Shown here one piece after another: positions 36,869 to 45,648 of a stretch of DNA of 64,000 bases. The number at the start of each line of letters is the position of its first letter. Position 1 is the first letter of the stretch. A program made the position numbers and the translations under genes. This DNA is from an uncultured Methanospirillum sp. (GTDB taxonomy: Archaea; Halobacteriota; Methanomicrobia; Methanomicrobiales; Methanospirillaceae): positions 1,550,001-1,614,000 of the forward strand of contig NZ_OY764544.1 in the NCBI RefSeq assembly GCF_963668475.1. Reading direction: 5' to 3'. A model generated the notes under the pieces. It was not told the origin of the DNA. It was given only the letters and a program-made list of their open reading frames with translations, and searched no databases.

Positions 36869-37261
36869 TTAGTTCTTCTGGTGGCATGAGCAGGTGCATG
36901 ATCCTGCCGAGTCGTCATCGGTTTCGGCGCATCCCGAATGAGTACAGAGAGGTGCATCATCCACGATCTTCCCTGAGAAGAAGTCACTGGCTGCCTGATC
37001 GAGTGATCCCTGTACACCAAGGATCGATGCAATGCCCTGCTCCTCAAGCATATCGCGTGCACGCTGCCCCATTCCTCCTGAAAGAATATGGGTCACACCC
37101 TGCGCAACAAGAATGGAGACAGCAGCACCATGTCCCTGACCATTTACCAGATCGCCTTCATGCCGCACGGTGCCATTCTCACCAGAGTACAGGGCAAACC
37201 CCTCACAGTGGCCAAAATGACCTGAAACGGATGAACCATCTTTTGCAATTGCTATCTTCAT
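36869..37261 (-). CDS. NifX/NafY-like dinitrogenase cofactor-binding domain protein
   Basis: This 130-residue protein starts MKIAIAKDGSSVSGHFGHCEGFALY, the hallmark of the small NifX-like (MTH1175-type) family; the ATG at 37261 restores that N-terminus. AQGVTHILSGGMGQRARDMLEEQGI is the second conserved block. The C-terminal 25 residues are Cys-rich (LCTHSGCAE, SCTCSCHQ), which probably bind an Fe-S cluster or metal. Members often sit beside Mrp ATPases and DUF134 regulators, as here. The likely role is holding or carrying a metal cluster rather than nitrogen fixation, since no nif genes are visible. Confidence 0.85.
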   Translation of the reverse strand: MKIAIAKDGSSVSGHFGHCEGFALYSGENGTVRHEGDLVNGQGHGAAVSILVAQGVTHILSGGMGQRARDMLEEQGIASILGVQGSLDQAASDFFSGKIVDDAPLCTHSGCAETDDDSAGSCTCSCHQKN

Positions 37262-37292
37262 ACCGATCGTACCTGGTACCCTGTTGAGTACC

Positions 37293-37315
37293 ATTATTAC
37301 TCATATGAGCATAAA
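37293..37315. promoter_or_regulatory. CATATG-centred operator, copy C (NifX-like gene)
   Basis: TTATTAC-T-CATATG-A-GCATAAA has a perfect 10-bp core palindrome (CTCATATGAG) and the same outer arms as the sites at 32479 and 36630. It lies 33-54 bp upstream of the NifX-like ATG, where the promoter should be, and 10 bp after the DUF134 stop. Confidence 0.55.
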
Positions 37316-37324
37316 GATAATAAA

Positions 37325-37759
37325 CTATTCATATTCTTCATCATCGGCGGGAGTGTGACCTCGAGGACAGATACCACCGTCATGCTTTGGGCAGACTGTC
37401 ATATCGCGTCTGGGACATACCCCTTCATTCCGGCGGGGACAGCCGGAGATTTCTATTGTTTTTCCGTTCACAAGAGCATCAGTAACCTTTTTTCTGGCCT
37501 CATGAAGGTCTTTCCAGAGTGTCTTTCTGGAGATACCCAGTTTCTGTGCCGCTTCTTCCTGCTCCAACCCCTCGAGATCAACCAGTCGCAATATTTCGAT
37601 CTCATCAGGCCGAAGCAATACACGCAGTTTTTCGTCCCAGATATCGCATTGAGGGCCGTAACACTTGAGCGGGCCGCACCCAATCGGTCCTCTTTTTCCT
37701 CGTGGTCTCCCCCGCCGTGGGGCATTCAGCTCGTCATCAGATGGATCAACCATCATCAT
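37325..37759 (-). CDS. DUF134 DNA-binding protein with a Cys-rich tail
   Basis: This 144-residue regulator starts after a possible MMMVDPSDDE leader and shows the DUF134 signature PRRGRPRGKRGPIGC, then the helix-turn-helix RPDEIEILRLVDLEGLEQEEAAQKLGISRKTLWKDLHEARKK. The tail repeats a short unit, CPRRNEGVCPRRDMTVCPK then CPRG, giving a row of evenly spaced cysteines suited to sensing metal or redox state. It lies upstream of the NifX-like gene on the same strand. It is the best local candidate to bind the CATATG-centred palindromes. Confidence 0.85.
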   Translation of the reverse strand: MMMVDPSDDELNAPRRGRPRGKRGPIGCGPLKCYGPQCDIWDEKLRVLLRPDEIEILRLVDLEGLEQEEAAQKLGISRKTLWKDLHEARKKVTDALVNGKTIEISGCPRRNEGVCPRRDMTVCPKHDGGICPRGHTPADDEEYE

Positions 37760-37893
37760 AAGATATGATCACTCCCGGCTTTTTTAGTTTCATCAACCGG
37801 CAAGCAGGCAGACAAGCAGGTACACACGATCCATCAGGGTATAGATCGTATGCCAGGTGCCCTCTCCTGCCACATGTGTATTCCCCTGGGTAC

Positions 37894-38070
37894 GGGCGGG
37901 AAAACCAATCTGTAGGCGGGAGGAATCAACCACCATATCACATCCCGTTAGTCATACCAATGAACAAGCACTGCCTGATGCTGTTGTTGGCGGGAGAGTG
38001 AGATCTTCAGACAGACATCATGCATCACGAGTAGATCGAGTGAACCCTCTCTGCATAGATCTTCCCGCCC
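37894..38070. repeat. 177-bp intergenic element, copy 1
   Basis: The ends are a 9-bp inverted repeat, GGGCGGGAA and TTCCCGCCC. GGCGGGA occurs at 37895, 37915 and 37989, with its complement at 38063: steps of 20, 74 and 74 bases. Copy 2 at 45360-45536 has identical length and identical steps, while much of the sequence between motifs differs. The last third is best conserved (GGCGGGAGAG, GACAGACA, CTCTCTG, AGATCTTCCCGCCC). Confidence 0.7.
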
Positions 38071-38134
38071 ATATCAATGAAATCTTTTAATTTATTCTTC
38101 TAACATCTTTATCTGTCCGATACAGCCGAAAAGT

Positions 38135-38195
38135 ACGGGCGGGACCTCCCCATCGCTCACAGGAAAATCCTTCTTTCTCCCGCTGTCCCGCCCGT
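38135..38195. repeat. GC-rich inverted repeat next to element copy 1
   Basis: ACGGGCGGGAC (38135-38145) and GTCCCGCCCGT (38185-38195) are perfect 11-bp inverted arms around 39 bases. The left arm repeats the left end of the 177-bp element including its TAC flank. The loop segment CTCACAGGAAAATCC resembles CTCACAGAAAAATCC just after copy 2, so this may be a rearranged extra part of the same element family. Confidence 0.55.
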
Positions 38196-38433
38196 CATAA
38201 TCGATGTGATCGGGATAAGGTCAGAAAAATCCTGGGGGTAGTGAAAACCATCCGGATGATACCTCCTCATTTCGGATTGAACAACTCTGTTGAGCAGAAT
38301 CACAAGATGAAAAACAACAGGTCCGGAAAAATTATCCGTCGCTGGAATCCAGCCAAAGATTATGAAGCGTTAGTACGTCATGTGCGCAGATCATCAGACC
38401 GCCCTGGACCAGAAAAATAGTATGATGTCACTC

Positions 38434-41400
38434 TTATCGCTGATCTTTGTGGTCTGGCACCTCTCCTACCCGCCATTTTCCTTTCGGCACTGTTATCTCA
38501 AACCGTGCTCCCTCACCGGGTACCCCCGTCTCTGTGATGGTAATACCGGTGATATCAAGAATCTCCCGCGAGAGGTTGAGTCCAAATCCGGTATGTTTGA
38601 AGTATTCACGCTTAAAAATCTTTGACTTGAACTCGGCTTCAATCCCAACCCCGTCATCAGCACAGACGATGATGTAATCTCCTTGCTTCTCTTCTCCAAA
38701 GAACTGGATCCGGGTGATCGTATCTCCGTACCGCTTTGCATTCTCTACGAGGTTGTAAAAGACCTTCTCCATGAGGGGATCTGCAAAGACTTCGACTCCG
38801 AATATGGTGTTCTGCAGCTGGATCAGGCCGATATCAATCGGCTTTACAGCATGTGCAATAGTGGCACCTACATCCTGCCAGACCGGCGAGTGAACTCCGA
38901 TATCCTCATAATCCCGGGTAAAGGCCAGCTGCCGTTCGATATTCTTTGCAGATACACTGGACCGTTCAATATACGTGCTAATATCAGGAGGGAGCTTCTC
39001 TTCCAGTGCCATACTGAGATATCCGAAGATCACCTGGAGCTCATTACCGATATCATGCCGTGTGATACTGGACAACAGGTTCAGTTTGTGGTTTGCCTGC
39101 CTGAGTGCCTCTTCAACCCGGTTACGCTCGGTGACATCCTGAATAATTGAATGCAGGAGTCTTTTTCCTTTCACGATGACAGGGCCGCTAAAGACTTCAA
39201 CATCCCTGATCTCTCCACTCTTTTTTCTGTGTTTGAACTGAAATATTGTCCCTTTCTGCGTAATGGCATGGGAGATGTTAACCTTGATTACCTCGGGATC
39301 TGCGGTGTTGATCTCACTGATGGGCATGTCTATAAGCTCATCCCTGCTGTATCCGTAATACCGTGTAGCGGCAGCATTTGCATCGACTATTTTATTAGTT
39401 TCAGAATCTATGATGAGCATTACCGCGTTGTTGATCTCAAACATGTCACGGTATCTCCTCTCGCTCTCAATCAGATTCTCCTGGGTACGTTTCCGTTCGG
39501 AGATGTCCTGGATTGTTCCTGAAATCTGAAGAGGTGATCCATCATCAAGCCATCTGGTCGTCTTCCCTCTGGCAAGTACCCATATCCACTCCCCGCGTCC
39601 ATTTCTCATCCGGTGTTCAGATTCGTAAATGGAGGTTCTTCCTGCCAGATAATCATCAAGGCGCTGCCTTATCAAGGGACCATCATCAGGATGGGATAAT
39701 TCACCCAGATGAATGGCATGAAATCCATTCTTCTTCTGTTCAAATCCAAGGATCTCTGCTGACCGGCTATCGATATCTCCAGTCATGGAAGGGATATGAA
39801 ACTCCCACATTCCTATCTCTGAACCGAAGAGAGCTAGTTGAAGTCTGTTCTCACTATACGCAAGTGCCTCCGCAGCCACCCTGTAATCGGTGATGTCTTC
39901 AGCAACGCCCTCTATCCAGCCTTTTTCAAAGATCAGTCGTGCAGAGAAGCGTATCCAGACTATCGAATCATCGTTTTGTCTGATCCGTGCCTCATAATTC
40001 TGAAACTCACCGTTATCCTTTAACAGAGCAACCATCATCTCGCGGTCATGTGGATCGACATACCGATCTGCCATCGAAAACGCGGTTTTCAAGAGCGACT
40101 CCCTATCCTCAAACCCGAAAAAATGTGCCACAGCATCGTTTGCGTCTACCATGAGCCCGGAGACGATGTCAGTTCTGAACAGTCCAATCTGAGAGTTTAA
40201 GAAGATGGTTCTGTACGTCTCCTCTGCAACCCTCATCGCCTCTTCAGCTTCTCTGCGTTTGGTGATATCCTGTATCTGGACGAGGTATCCGGTTACGGAC
40301 TCTGACGCACTCCCAAGCGGGGTGATGAGTGTGTCGAGCCAGATCATCCCTTCCCTTGTTGTAGGATACGAATAGCTGTGTCTTACTTTGTCAAAGTCAA
40401 GCGATCCCTGGTAATGGATGCTCTCTCCCTGGCGAAGCTTCTCTTTCTGCTCTTCTGACAGGTATATATCGGAAAAGAGAGAGTAATCATGAAGTTTGCC
40501 AAGATCAGAAACGCCGAAGAGGCTTATAAAGGCCTGGTTCATATGCACCAGCGTTCCTGAAGCATCATAGAGTACTATGGCGATTGGAGACTGATCATAG
40601 ATTGCATGGTACCGCTCCTCACTCTCCCGAAGTTCGATCTCTCTGTGTTCACGTTCAGCGATCTGATTTTTTAGATCCTGGTTAGCCCCATATAACTGGG
40701 AGGTTCGCTCACGAACCTCTTCTTCGAGGTTTTCTAAGACCTGGTGAAGCTTTTCTTCAGCCTGTTTCCGTTCAGTGATATCATGGGCAAGCACTGCAAC
40801 ACCGATGATCTCATCTCCACTTCTGATCGGGTTATGGAGGACATAGAAGTACTTCCGCGACCTGAGTTCTTCTCCTGAATAAGACTCTTCTATGAGTTCT
40901 TTTCCGGTTAATGCCAGGTCAAGATTCTTTTTTGAGAGATCTCTGTCGAGCGGGACGGTCATATAATCCAGAATAGAGTGACCAAGCTCTATCTCTGCTC
41001 CGTACAGAGTTTTCATGACACTGGCATGACCCTGGTTGAAACTGGTATACCGATAGGAGCGGTCCACCGAGAAGATCAATGCATTCGCACTGTTGATGAC
41101 CCCCCGCAAGGTGGAGTACTGTTCGGTCAGCTTCTTTTCAGTGGTTTTTCTTCTCTCCAGTTCCTTTCTTATCGTCACAATCCAGAACGTGATGATCAGG
41201 AATACAATGAGAAAAAAGATGATAACAAGCCGATAAACCCCTTCTGCGATCTGCTCCTCGGTTTGGAACACCACTTCAGTTGGTTTCCAGGTATCGAGGA
41301 CTTTTTTGTAGGTCCCATCAACCCTGATAGTCTGCAGGGCAGTATTAATCTCATTCAAAAGTTGCGTATTCCCTTTTTTAACAGCAAAGGAAGAATTTGA

Positions 41401-42036
41401 GGATGAGATCGGTTCACCTGATACTTTGATGTCTCTGATCTTGTTTTGAGCAAGAACATAGGATCCTACCCGGTAATCAACCACGACGGCGTCCAGAGAA
41501 CCGTCGTGCAACCGATTGAATCCTTCCGTAAAATTGGGGATTGTTTCAAGGATTACTTCAGGTTCTTTCGCCAGAACCAGTATTGGAAGGCCTTTTGCTT
41601 CAACTCCCACCTTGAGTCCGCGAAGACTTTCAATCCCTGATATGCCGAGGGTTTGTGCATGTGTGAAGATGGAGAACTGTGATTCAAGCAGGGGATCGGA
41701 AAAATCATATATTTTCAGCCGCTCTTCAGTCGGATTTATCTGAATCAGGGCATCAGCGTCTCCTTGTGCAACACGTGACTGTGCCTCTGACCAGTTCATG
41801 GCCCTGACTTCAACCGGTTGGGAGAGATGAGGTGCCATTGCCCGGACTATGTCGACATCAACGCCCTTTGGTGTAGTTCCATCCAGAAACACCACCGGGG
41901 CAATATTCTCATTTCCAAGGAAAAGGAGAGGTGTCTCTTGAGAACTATTATCCAGGATCTGCACTGATTGAGCTGATGCTGCGACGATGATTGTGGCGGT
42001 GAGCAGAAGGGTGAAAAGCCAGATATCGATCCTCAT
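38434..42036 (-). CDS. Hybrid sensor histidine kinase: solute-binding domain, TM helix, multiple PAS, HATPase
   Basis: This 1200-residue kinase starts at the ATG at 42036, giving a signal peptide (WLFTLLLTATIIVAASA). Next come an extracytoplasmic type 3 solute-binding domain (about 25-255; GVDVDIVRAMAPHL, GDADALIQINPTEERLKIYDFS, GIESLRGLKVGVEAKG), one membrane helix (LVIIFFLIVFLIITFWIV), and about five PAS/PAC units (repeated HDITERKQAEE-type ends). The kinase core has the H-box SSITRHDIGNELQVI, N-box YNLVENAKRYGD, DDGVGIEAEF and TGFGLNLSREIL. It should report an amino-acid-like or organic ligand outside the cell. No receiver protein is adjacent. Its H-box matches the kinase at 23026. Confidence 0.92.
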   Translation of the reverse strand: MRIDIWLFTLLLTATIIVAASAQSVQILDNSSQETPLLFLGNENIAPVVFLDGTTPKGVDVDIVRAMAPHLSQPVEVRAMNWSEAQSRVAQGDADALIQINPTEERLKIYDFSDPLLESQFSIFTHAQTLGISGIESLRGLKVGVEAKGLPILVLAKEPEVILETIPNFTEGFNRLHDGSLDAVVVDYRVGSYVLAQNKIRDIKVSGEPISSSNSSFAVKKGNTQLLNEINTALQTIRVDGTYKKVLDTWKPTEVVFQTEEQIAEGVYRLVIIFFLIVFLIITFWIVTIRKELERRKTTEKKLTEQYSTLRGVINSANALIFSVDRSYRYTSFNQGHASVMKTLYGAEIELGHSILDYMTVPLDRDLSKKNLDLALTGKELIEESYSGEELRSRKYFYVLHNPIRSGDEIIGVAVLAHDITERKQAEEKLHQVLENLEEEVRERTSQLYGANQDLKNQIAEREHREIELRESEERYHAIYDQSPIAIVLYDASGTLVHMNQAFISLFGVSDLGKLHDYSLFSDIYLSEEQKEKLRQGESIHYQGSLDFDKVRHSYSYPTTREGMIWLDTLITPLGSASESVTGYLVQIQDITKRREAEEAMRVAEETYRTIFLNSQIGLFRTDIVSGLMVDANDAVAHFFGFEDRESLLKTAFSMADRYVDPHDREMMVALLKDNGEFQNYEARIRQNDDSIVWIRFSARLIFEKGWIEGVAEDITDYRVAAEALAYSENRLQLALFGSEIGMWEFHIPSMTGDIDSRSAEILGFEQKKNGFHAIHLGELSHPDDGPLIRQRLDDYLAGRTSIYESEHRMRNGRGEWIWVLARGKTTRWLDDGSPLQISGTIQDISERKRTQENLIESERRYRDMFEINNAVMLIIDSETNKIVDANAAATRYYGYSRDELIDMPISEINTADPEVIKVNISHAITQKGTIFQFKHRKKSGEIRDVEVFSGPVIVKGKRLLHSIIQDVTERNRVEEALRQANHKLNLLSSITRHDIGNELQVIFGYLSMALEEKLPPDISTYIERSSVSAKNIERQLAFTRDYEDIGVHSPVWQDVGATIAHAVKPIDIGLIQLQNTIFGVEVFADPLMEKVFYNLVENAKRYGDTITRIQFFGEEKQGDYIIVCADDGVGIEAEFKSKIFKREYFKHTGFGLNLSREILDITGITITETGVPGEGARFEITVPKGKWRVGEVPDHKDQR

Positions 42037-42533
42037 ATTGTGGTCCCTAGTGTAACCTGCGATATCTACCCTTCTCATTTTGCGAGGTATCATGCTCAAA
42101 TCCGGGATGATGGCCCCGATGGCGGTATTCTCACTTGTTTCAGGCCGGGTTTCTCTCCTCGCCCGAGGTACTTATCAGACAGAATACGGGTCTACAGCCT
42201 ACATATCTTCATTCTTTGGTTCAATATAAAAAACTATGGAGGGCTGATTCGGGAAGATCCGGGACTTAATACGTACCAGATTTTCTTATTTCCCGATTAT
42301 ATTTAAGCGAAAATATAATAATCCTGAGGTTATAAGCATAGTATCTGTACCAGATCAGGGGATTTGTGGATGAAGGGAGAGATTAAGGCAAATATTTGGG
42401 TAAACCGAACTGATGCACGGGGGGCGTATAATCAGAATACCAGATTTACTGATAGGAATTCAGGGGTAAGGAGAATTCATGAATTTTCCGGACATATGCA
42501 GAGAGTATGCAGCAGATTTCGCAGGATGGTATC
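42037..42533. other. 497-bp divergent intergenic region
   Basis: This gap separates the divergent kinase and surface-protein genes. It must hold both promoters, and an A/T-rich stretch at about 42226-42325 (TATAAAAAACTATGG, AAATATAATAATCC) is the likeliest place. I see no gene, repeat or RNA in it. Confidence 0.5.
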
Positions 42534-44921
42534 ATGAATACCAATCCCTCCCGGTTTACTATCTGTCTGATCAGTATCTGCCTTGCTCTTCTCCTGGGCG
42601 ATTGTGCATCAGGCTCCGGGATCTCTCTTGAACCAGGTCATACCGGTTCTGATTACTCCTTTTCCGGAGATTATTCCCACGGTCAGATTTCCGTAACCGG
42701 ATCGGGTACATATTATCTCACCGATAATCTGACTGCTTCTTCATCAGAGTATGCAATACAGGTCAATACTTCTGATATTACACTGGTTGGAAATGGAAAA
42801 TCGGTGAATGGGACCGGAGGTAATGGGATTACCAGTACCTCTGATGGTACTAACACCACAATAACTCAGTTCAGTACGATATCCGGGTTTGATAACGCCA
42901 TTTATTCACAGGGTGCCGGTGGAGAAATCTCAGAAAATACCGTATCTGGTAATGGAGGTGCAATCGTTGTCAAGGGGACTGGTACCCAGGTAACCGGGAA
43001 TAATGCCAGTGGGAACTCAGAGAACGGCATCTATGTGACCGGTACAAACATCCAGATCACTGAAAATATCGTCATGGATAATACCTGGTCAGGAGTCAAT
43101 TCCACAGGGCAGTATAATTCCATCACCAAAAACCAGGTGAAAGATAATCAGAAGAACGGTATTGCCTGTCAGAATGATGCCCACATTACTGGAAACACAG
43201 TGACCGGTAATGGGAGAGACGGGATCCTGACCTGGGATAATGTCACGATCTCTGAAAACATTGTCAGTGACAATCAGAGATACGGCATGAAAACGATCAA
43301 CAATGTAACGTTTTCGAATAATACGGTGAATAATAATCGTGAAGAGGGTATCTTTACCGGTAAATATTCGTATGTTTTTGGGAATGATATCTTCAATAAC
43401 CAGGGGTATGGACTCTACGCAGGAAATTATGCCACTATTTTTAACAACAACCTCTCCACCAACGAGGGATATGGCATTTATGCAGGAAATTATGCAAATG
43501 TTTCAGACAGTATTGTGAATGGAAATCAGTGGGGAGGGGTTGTTGCAGGGAATTATGCAGGAGTTATACATAATCTTATCACCGGTAACCAGGGATCTGG
43601 TATTGATGTCTCAAATAATGCTCAGGTTATCAATAATACCGTCTCAGATAACCTTGGCAGCGGAATTTTTTCCTTACATGGGGCAGAGATTCATCGCAAT
43701 ATGCTTACCAGCAACTACGATTGTGGTATCAACGGCTGGGGTACAGCAAATATTACTGATAATATGATACAGGATAGCAGGTATGGCCTTTTCCTGCCAG
43801 ATAACAGTGTTAACGTACACGTTACAGGAAATACCATATCAGGATCCACTGATACAGGAATTTATATCGATGGTGGTGGCTGGAACGTAGGATCCGGATA
43901 TATCTACAACAACAATCTCCTAAATACTGTTTCAGCTGGAGGAACAGGGCACCTGTCATATTTCACCTGGACCAATCCACAAGGTCCACAGCCAGGAACA
44001 AATGTCAGAGGAGGGCCGTATGTCGCTGGTAACTACTGGGGTAACCAGGAAGGGACCGGCTGGTCAGATCTCCAGGAACCACATGTATCAGGGTATTCAT
44101 CTCTCCCATATGAGATTGTCAGGGAATCCGGAGTGTATGACACGGCACCACTCGTCAGATCATGTAGCACCATCTCCTCAACCAATGATGAATGGACGAA
44201 TACGTATCCACATGGAAATATATCGTATCTGCATCTCTCGAACGTAACATATATCCCTCAGGCCAAACCGGGTGCCGATCTCCTGAATGTCTCGGTAGAC
44301 AACAAACCGGTCGGACCGGTGAGCAACTGGACATTTAAGAATATCATGTCTGACCACTCCATCTCCTCATCTGGACAACCGACACCGGGACAGGTGCATG
44401 CCTTCTTTGCGCTGAACACGACATGGGGATCAGCTCCGCTCACGGTAGCGTTTACCAACCAGTCACTCGGCAGTCCGAACTCGTTTTACTGGAATTTCGG
44501 CGATGGATCCACCTCAACAGTCCGGGATCCGGTTCACACATATACCATTCCGGGAGTGTATTCAGTCTCTCTCAAAGCATTGAACAACCAGACCGGGGGA
44601 GTTGTGATGCTCAATAGCGCAGTGACGGTGACTGCCGGAGTTGTTCCCTCTCCAACTCCGACACCGGTACCGGCAGAGATCACTGCTGCATTCTCGGCAG
44701 ACCGGACGACAGGGGCTGCTCCCCTGCAGGTTCAATTCACCGATCACTCAACTGGTCACCCGACATCCTGGATATGGGATCTCGGGGATGGGAACACATC
44801 GAGATTGCAGAATGTGACCCATGTTTACTCATCCAAGGGATCTTTTTCGGTCTCACTCACGGCACAGAATGATATCTCAACAGGAACCCTCATGAAAAAA
44901 GAGTATATCATCATCACCTGA
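42534..44921 (+). CDS. Secreted right-handed beta-helix and PKD-domain surface protein
   Basis: This 795-residue exported protein has a signal peptide (FTICLISICLALLLGDCASG). Residues about 35-490 form a parallel beta-helix of NosD/pectate-lyase type, with many short repeats of the form I..N.V..N...GI (e.g. ISENTVSGNGGAIVVKG, TGNTVTGNGRDGILTWDN). Two PKD domains follow near 640-790 (FYWNFGDGS, WIWDLGDGN), joined by a Thr/Pro linker (PSPTPTPVPAE). The protein ends soon after without a membrane anchor, so it is secreted or held by the cell sheath. It likely binds or processes polysaccharide. The ATG at 42534 is chosen because it begins the signal peptide. Confidence 0.85.
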   Translation: MNTNPSRFTICLISICLALLLGDCASGSGISLEPGHTGSDYSFSGDYSHGQISVTGSGTYYLTDNLTASSSEYAIQVNTSDITLVGNGKSVNGTGGNGITSTSDGTNTTITQFSTISGFDNAIYSQGAGGEISENTVSGNGGAIVVKGTGTQVTGNNASGNSENGIYVTGTNIQITENIVMDNTWSGVNSTGQYNSITKNQVKDNQKNGIACQNDAHITGNTVTGNGRDGILTWDNVTISENIVSDNQRYGMKTINNVTFSNNTVNNNREEGIFTGKYSYVFGNDIFNNQGYGLYAGNYATIFNNNLSTNEGYGIYAGNYANVSDSIVNGNQWGGVVAGNYAGVIHNLITGNQGSGIDVSNNAQVINNTVSDNLGSGIFSLHGAEIHRNMLTSNYDCGINGWGTANITDNMIQDSRYGLFLPDNSVNVHVTGNTISGSTDTGIYIDGGGWNVGSGYIYNNNLLNTVSAGGTGHLSYFTWTNPQGPQPGTNVRGGPYVAGNYWGNQEGTGWSDLQEPHVSGYSSLPYEIVRESGVYDTAPLVRSCSTISSTNDEWTNTYPHGNISYLHLSNVTYIPQAKPGADLLNVSVDNKPVGPVSNWTFKNIMSDHSISSSGQPTPGQVHAFFALNTTWGSAPLTVAFTNQSLGSPNSFYWNFGDGSTSTVRDPVHTYTIPGVYSVSLKALNNQTGGVVMLNSAVTVTAGVVPSPTPTPVPAEITAAFSADRTTGAAPLQVQFTDHSTGHPTSWIWDLGDGNTSRLQNVTHVYSSKGSFSVSLTAQNDISTGTLMKKEYIIIT

Positions 44922-45648
44922 CCTGCACCTGATTTCTCCTACTTTTATTCAGTATCAATTTTATCAGAAATTTACCGGAGAATTATTTGCGAAGGTCTCC
45001 GGGATGATTAATCAGGCGGTACCCCGGATTTCATATGAAGGATCAGAATGGTAATATCAGTTCAACCCGGCTTGACCGGTTCTTTCGGTGTTTTCTTGTA
45101 TATCTTGTACAACGTGCCACAAAAGGAGACAGACGAGGGGAAAGGCATGGTAATCATACAATCTGTATGCTCTTTCACATAGGAGTTCATGCACCTGACT
45201 CAAATGGTTAGGGGCCGTAAAAGATTAACTCGTACTCCACGAATTTCAAATTTTGTTGGGTCTCTCATTTTTTCTAATTCAACCGATGAAATCAAAATAA
45301 AATTGTTCCGATGTATGAGTAATTGTCGTACATCTCCTTATCGAAGTATACCAACATTCGGGCGGGAAAATATGCGTATGGGCGGGAGAAATAAACCGCA
45401 AGATCTCACCCCAATACTAAACGAATAAACTTGCAGACCCGGATACCGGGTATAGGCGGGAGAGCGGTAATTTCTGACAGACACAAGGAATCATGAATAG
45501 AACAAATGAATACTCTCTGTACAGATCTTCCCGCCCACTCACAGAAAAATCCGCCGTTCTCCAGATGCCAATTCATCAAATATCATAGGCATGTTCATCC
45601 ACAAATACAGAAATGAGAATATTCCTGGTACCATCCCGGGATACAATA
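44922..45648. other. 727-bp convergent intergenic region
   Basis: The gap lies between the ends of the PKD protein gene and the ABC ATPase gene. It contains the second 177-bp GGCGGGA element. Open frames here are short and lack ribosome binding sites. A T-rich segment near 45263-45276 (CTCATTTTTTCTAA) might act as a terminator. Confidence 0.6.
45360..45536. repeat. 177-bp intergenic element, copy 2
   Basis: This copy is bounded by GGGCGGGAA and TTCCCGCCC and holds GGCGGGA at 45361, 45381 and 45455 with the complement at 45529, giving steps of 20, 74 and 74 bases exactly as in copy 1. Shared blocks include GGCGGGAGAG, GACAGACA, CTCTCTG and AGATCTTCCCGCCCA. A local CCCGGATACCGGG hairpin precedes the third motif and is not found in copy 1. 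Confidence 0.7.

Larger units (their letters stand above)
37760..38433. other. 674-bp gene-free region with GGCGGGA elements
   Basis: No credible gene lies between the DUF134 regulator and the end of the giant kinase. The region holds a 177-bp element (37894-38070), a second GC-rich inverted repeat (38135-38195) and a short GCAGGCAGACAAGCAGG run near 37801-37818. The elements are listed separately. Confidence 0.7.

Noticed and set aside
36869..37261. NifX-like protein as evidence of nitrogen fixation
   Set aside because: No nifHDK or nifB is present in the window, and this short family is common in organisms that do not fix nitrogen.
37894..38070. GGCGGGA repeats as a CRISPR array
   Set aside because: The repeated unit is only about 7 bp, spacings are 20 and 74, one copy is inverted, and no cas genes are near.
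37894..38070. GGCGGGA repeats as a chromosomal replication origin
   Set aside because: No orc1/cdc6 gene lies in the window and the motif does not match the origin recognition boxes I know. Not excluded, but unsupported.
45189..45428. 79-residue frame overlapping element copy 2
   Set aside because: It runs through the GGCGGGA repeats, has no counterpart in copy 1 and no ribosome binding site.
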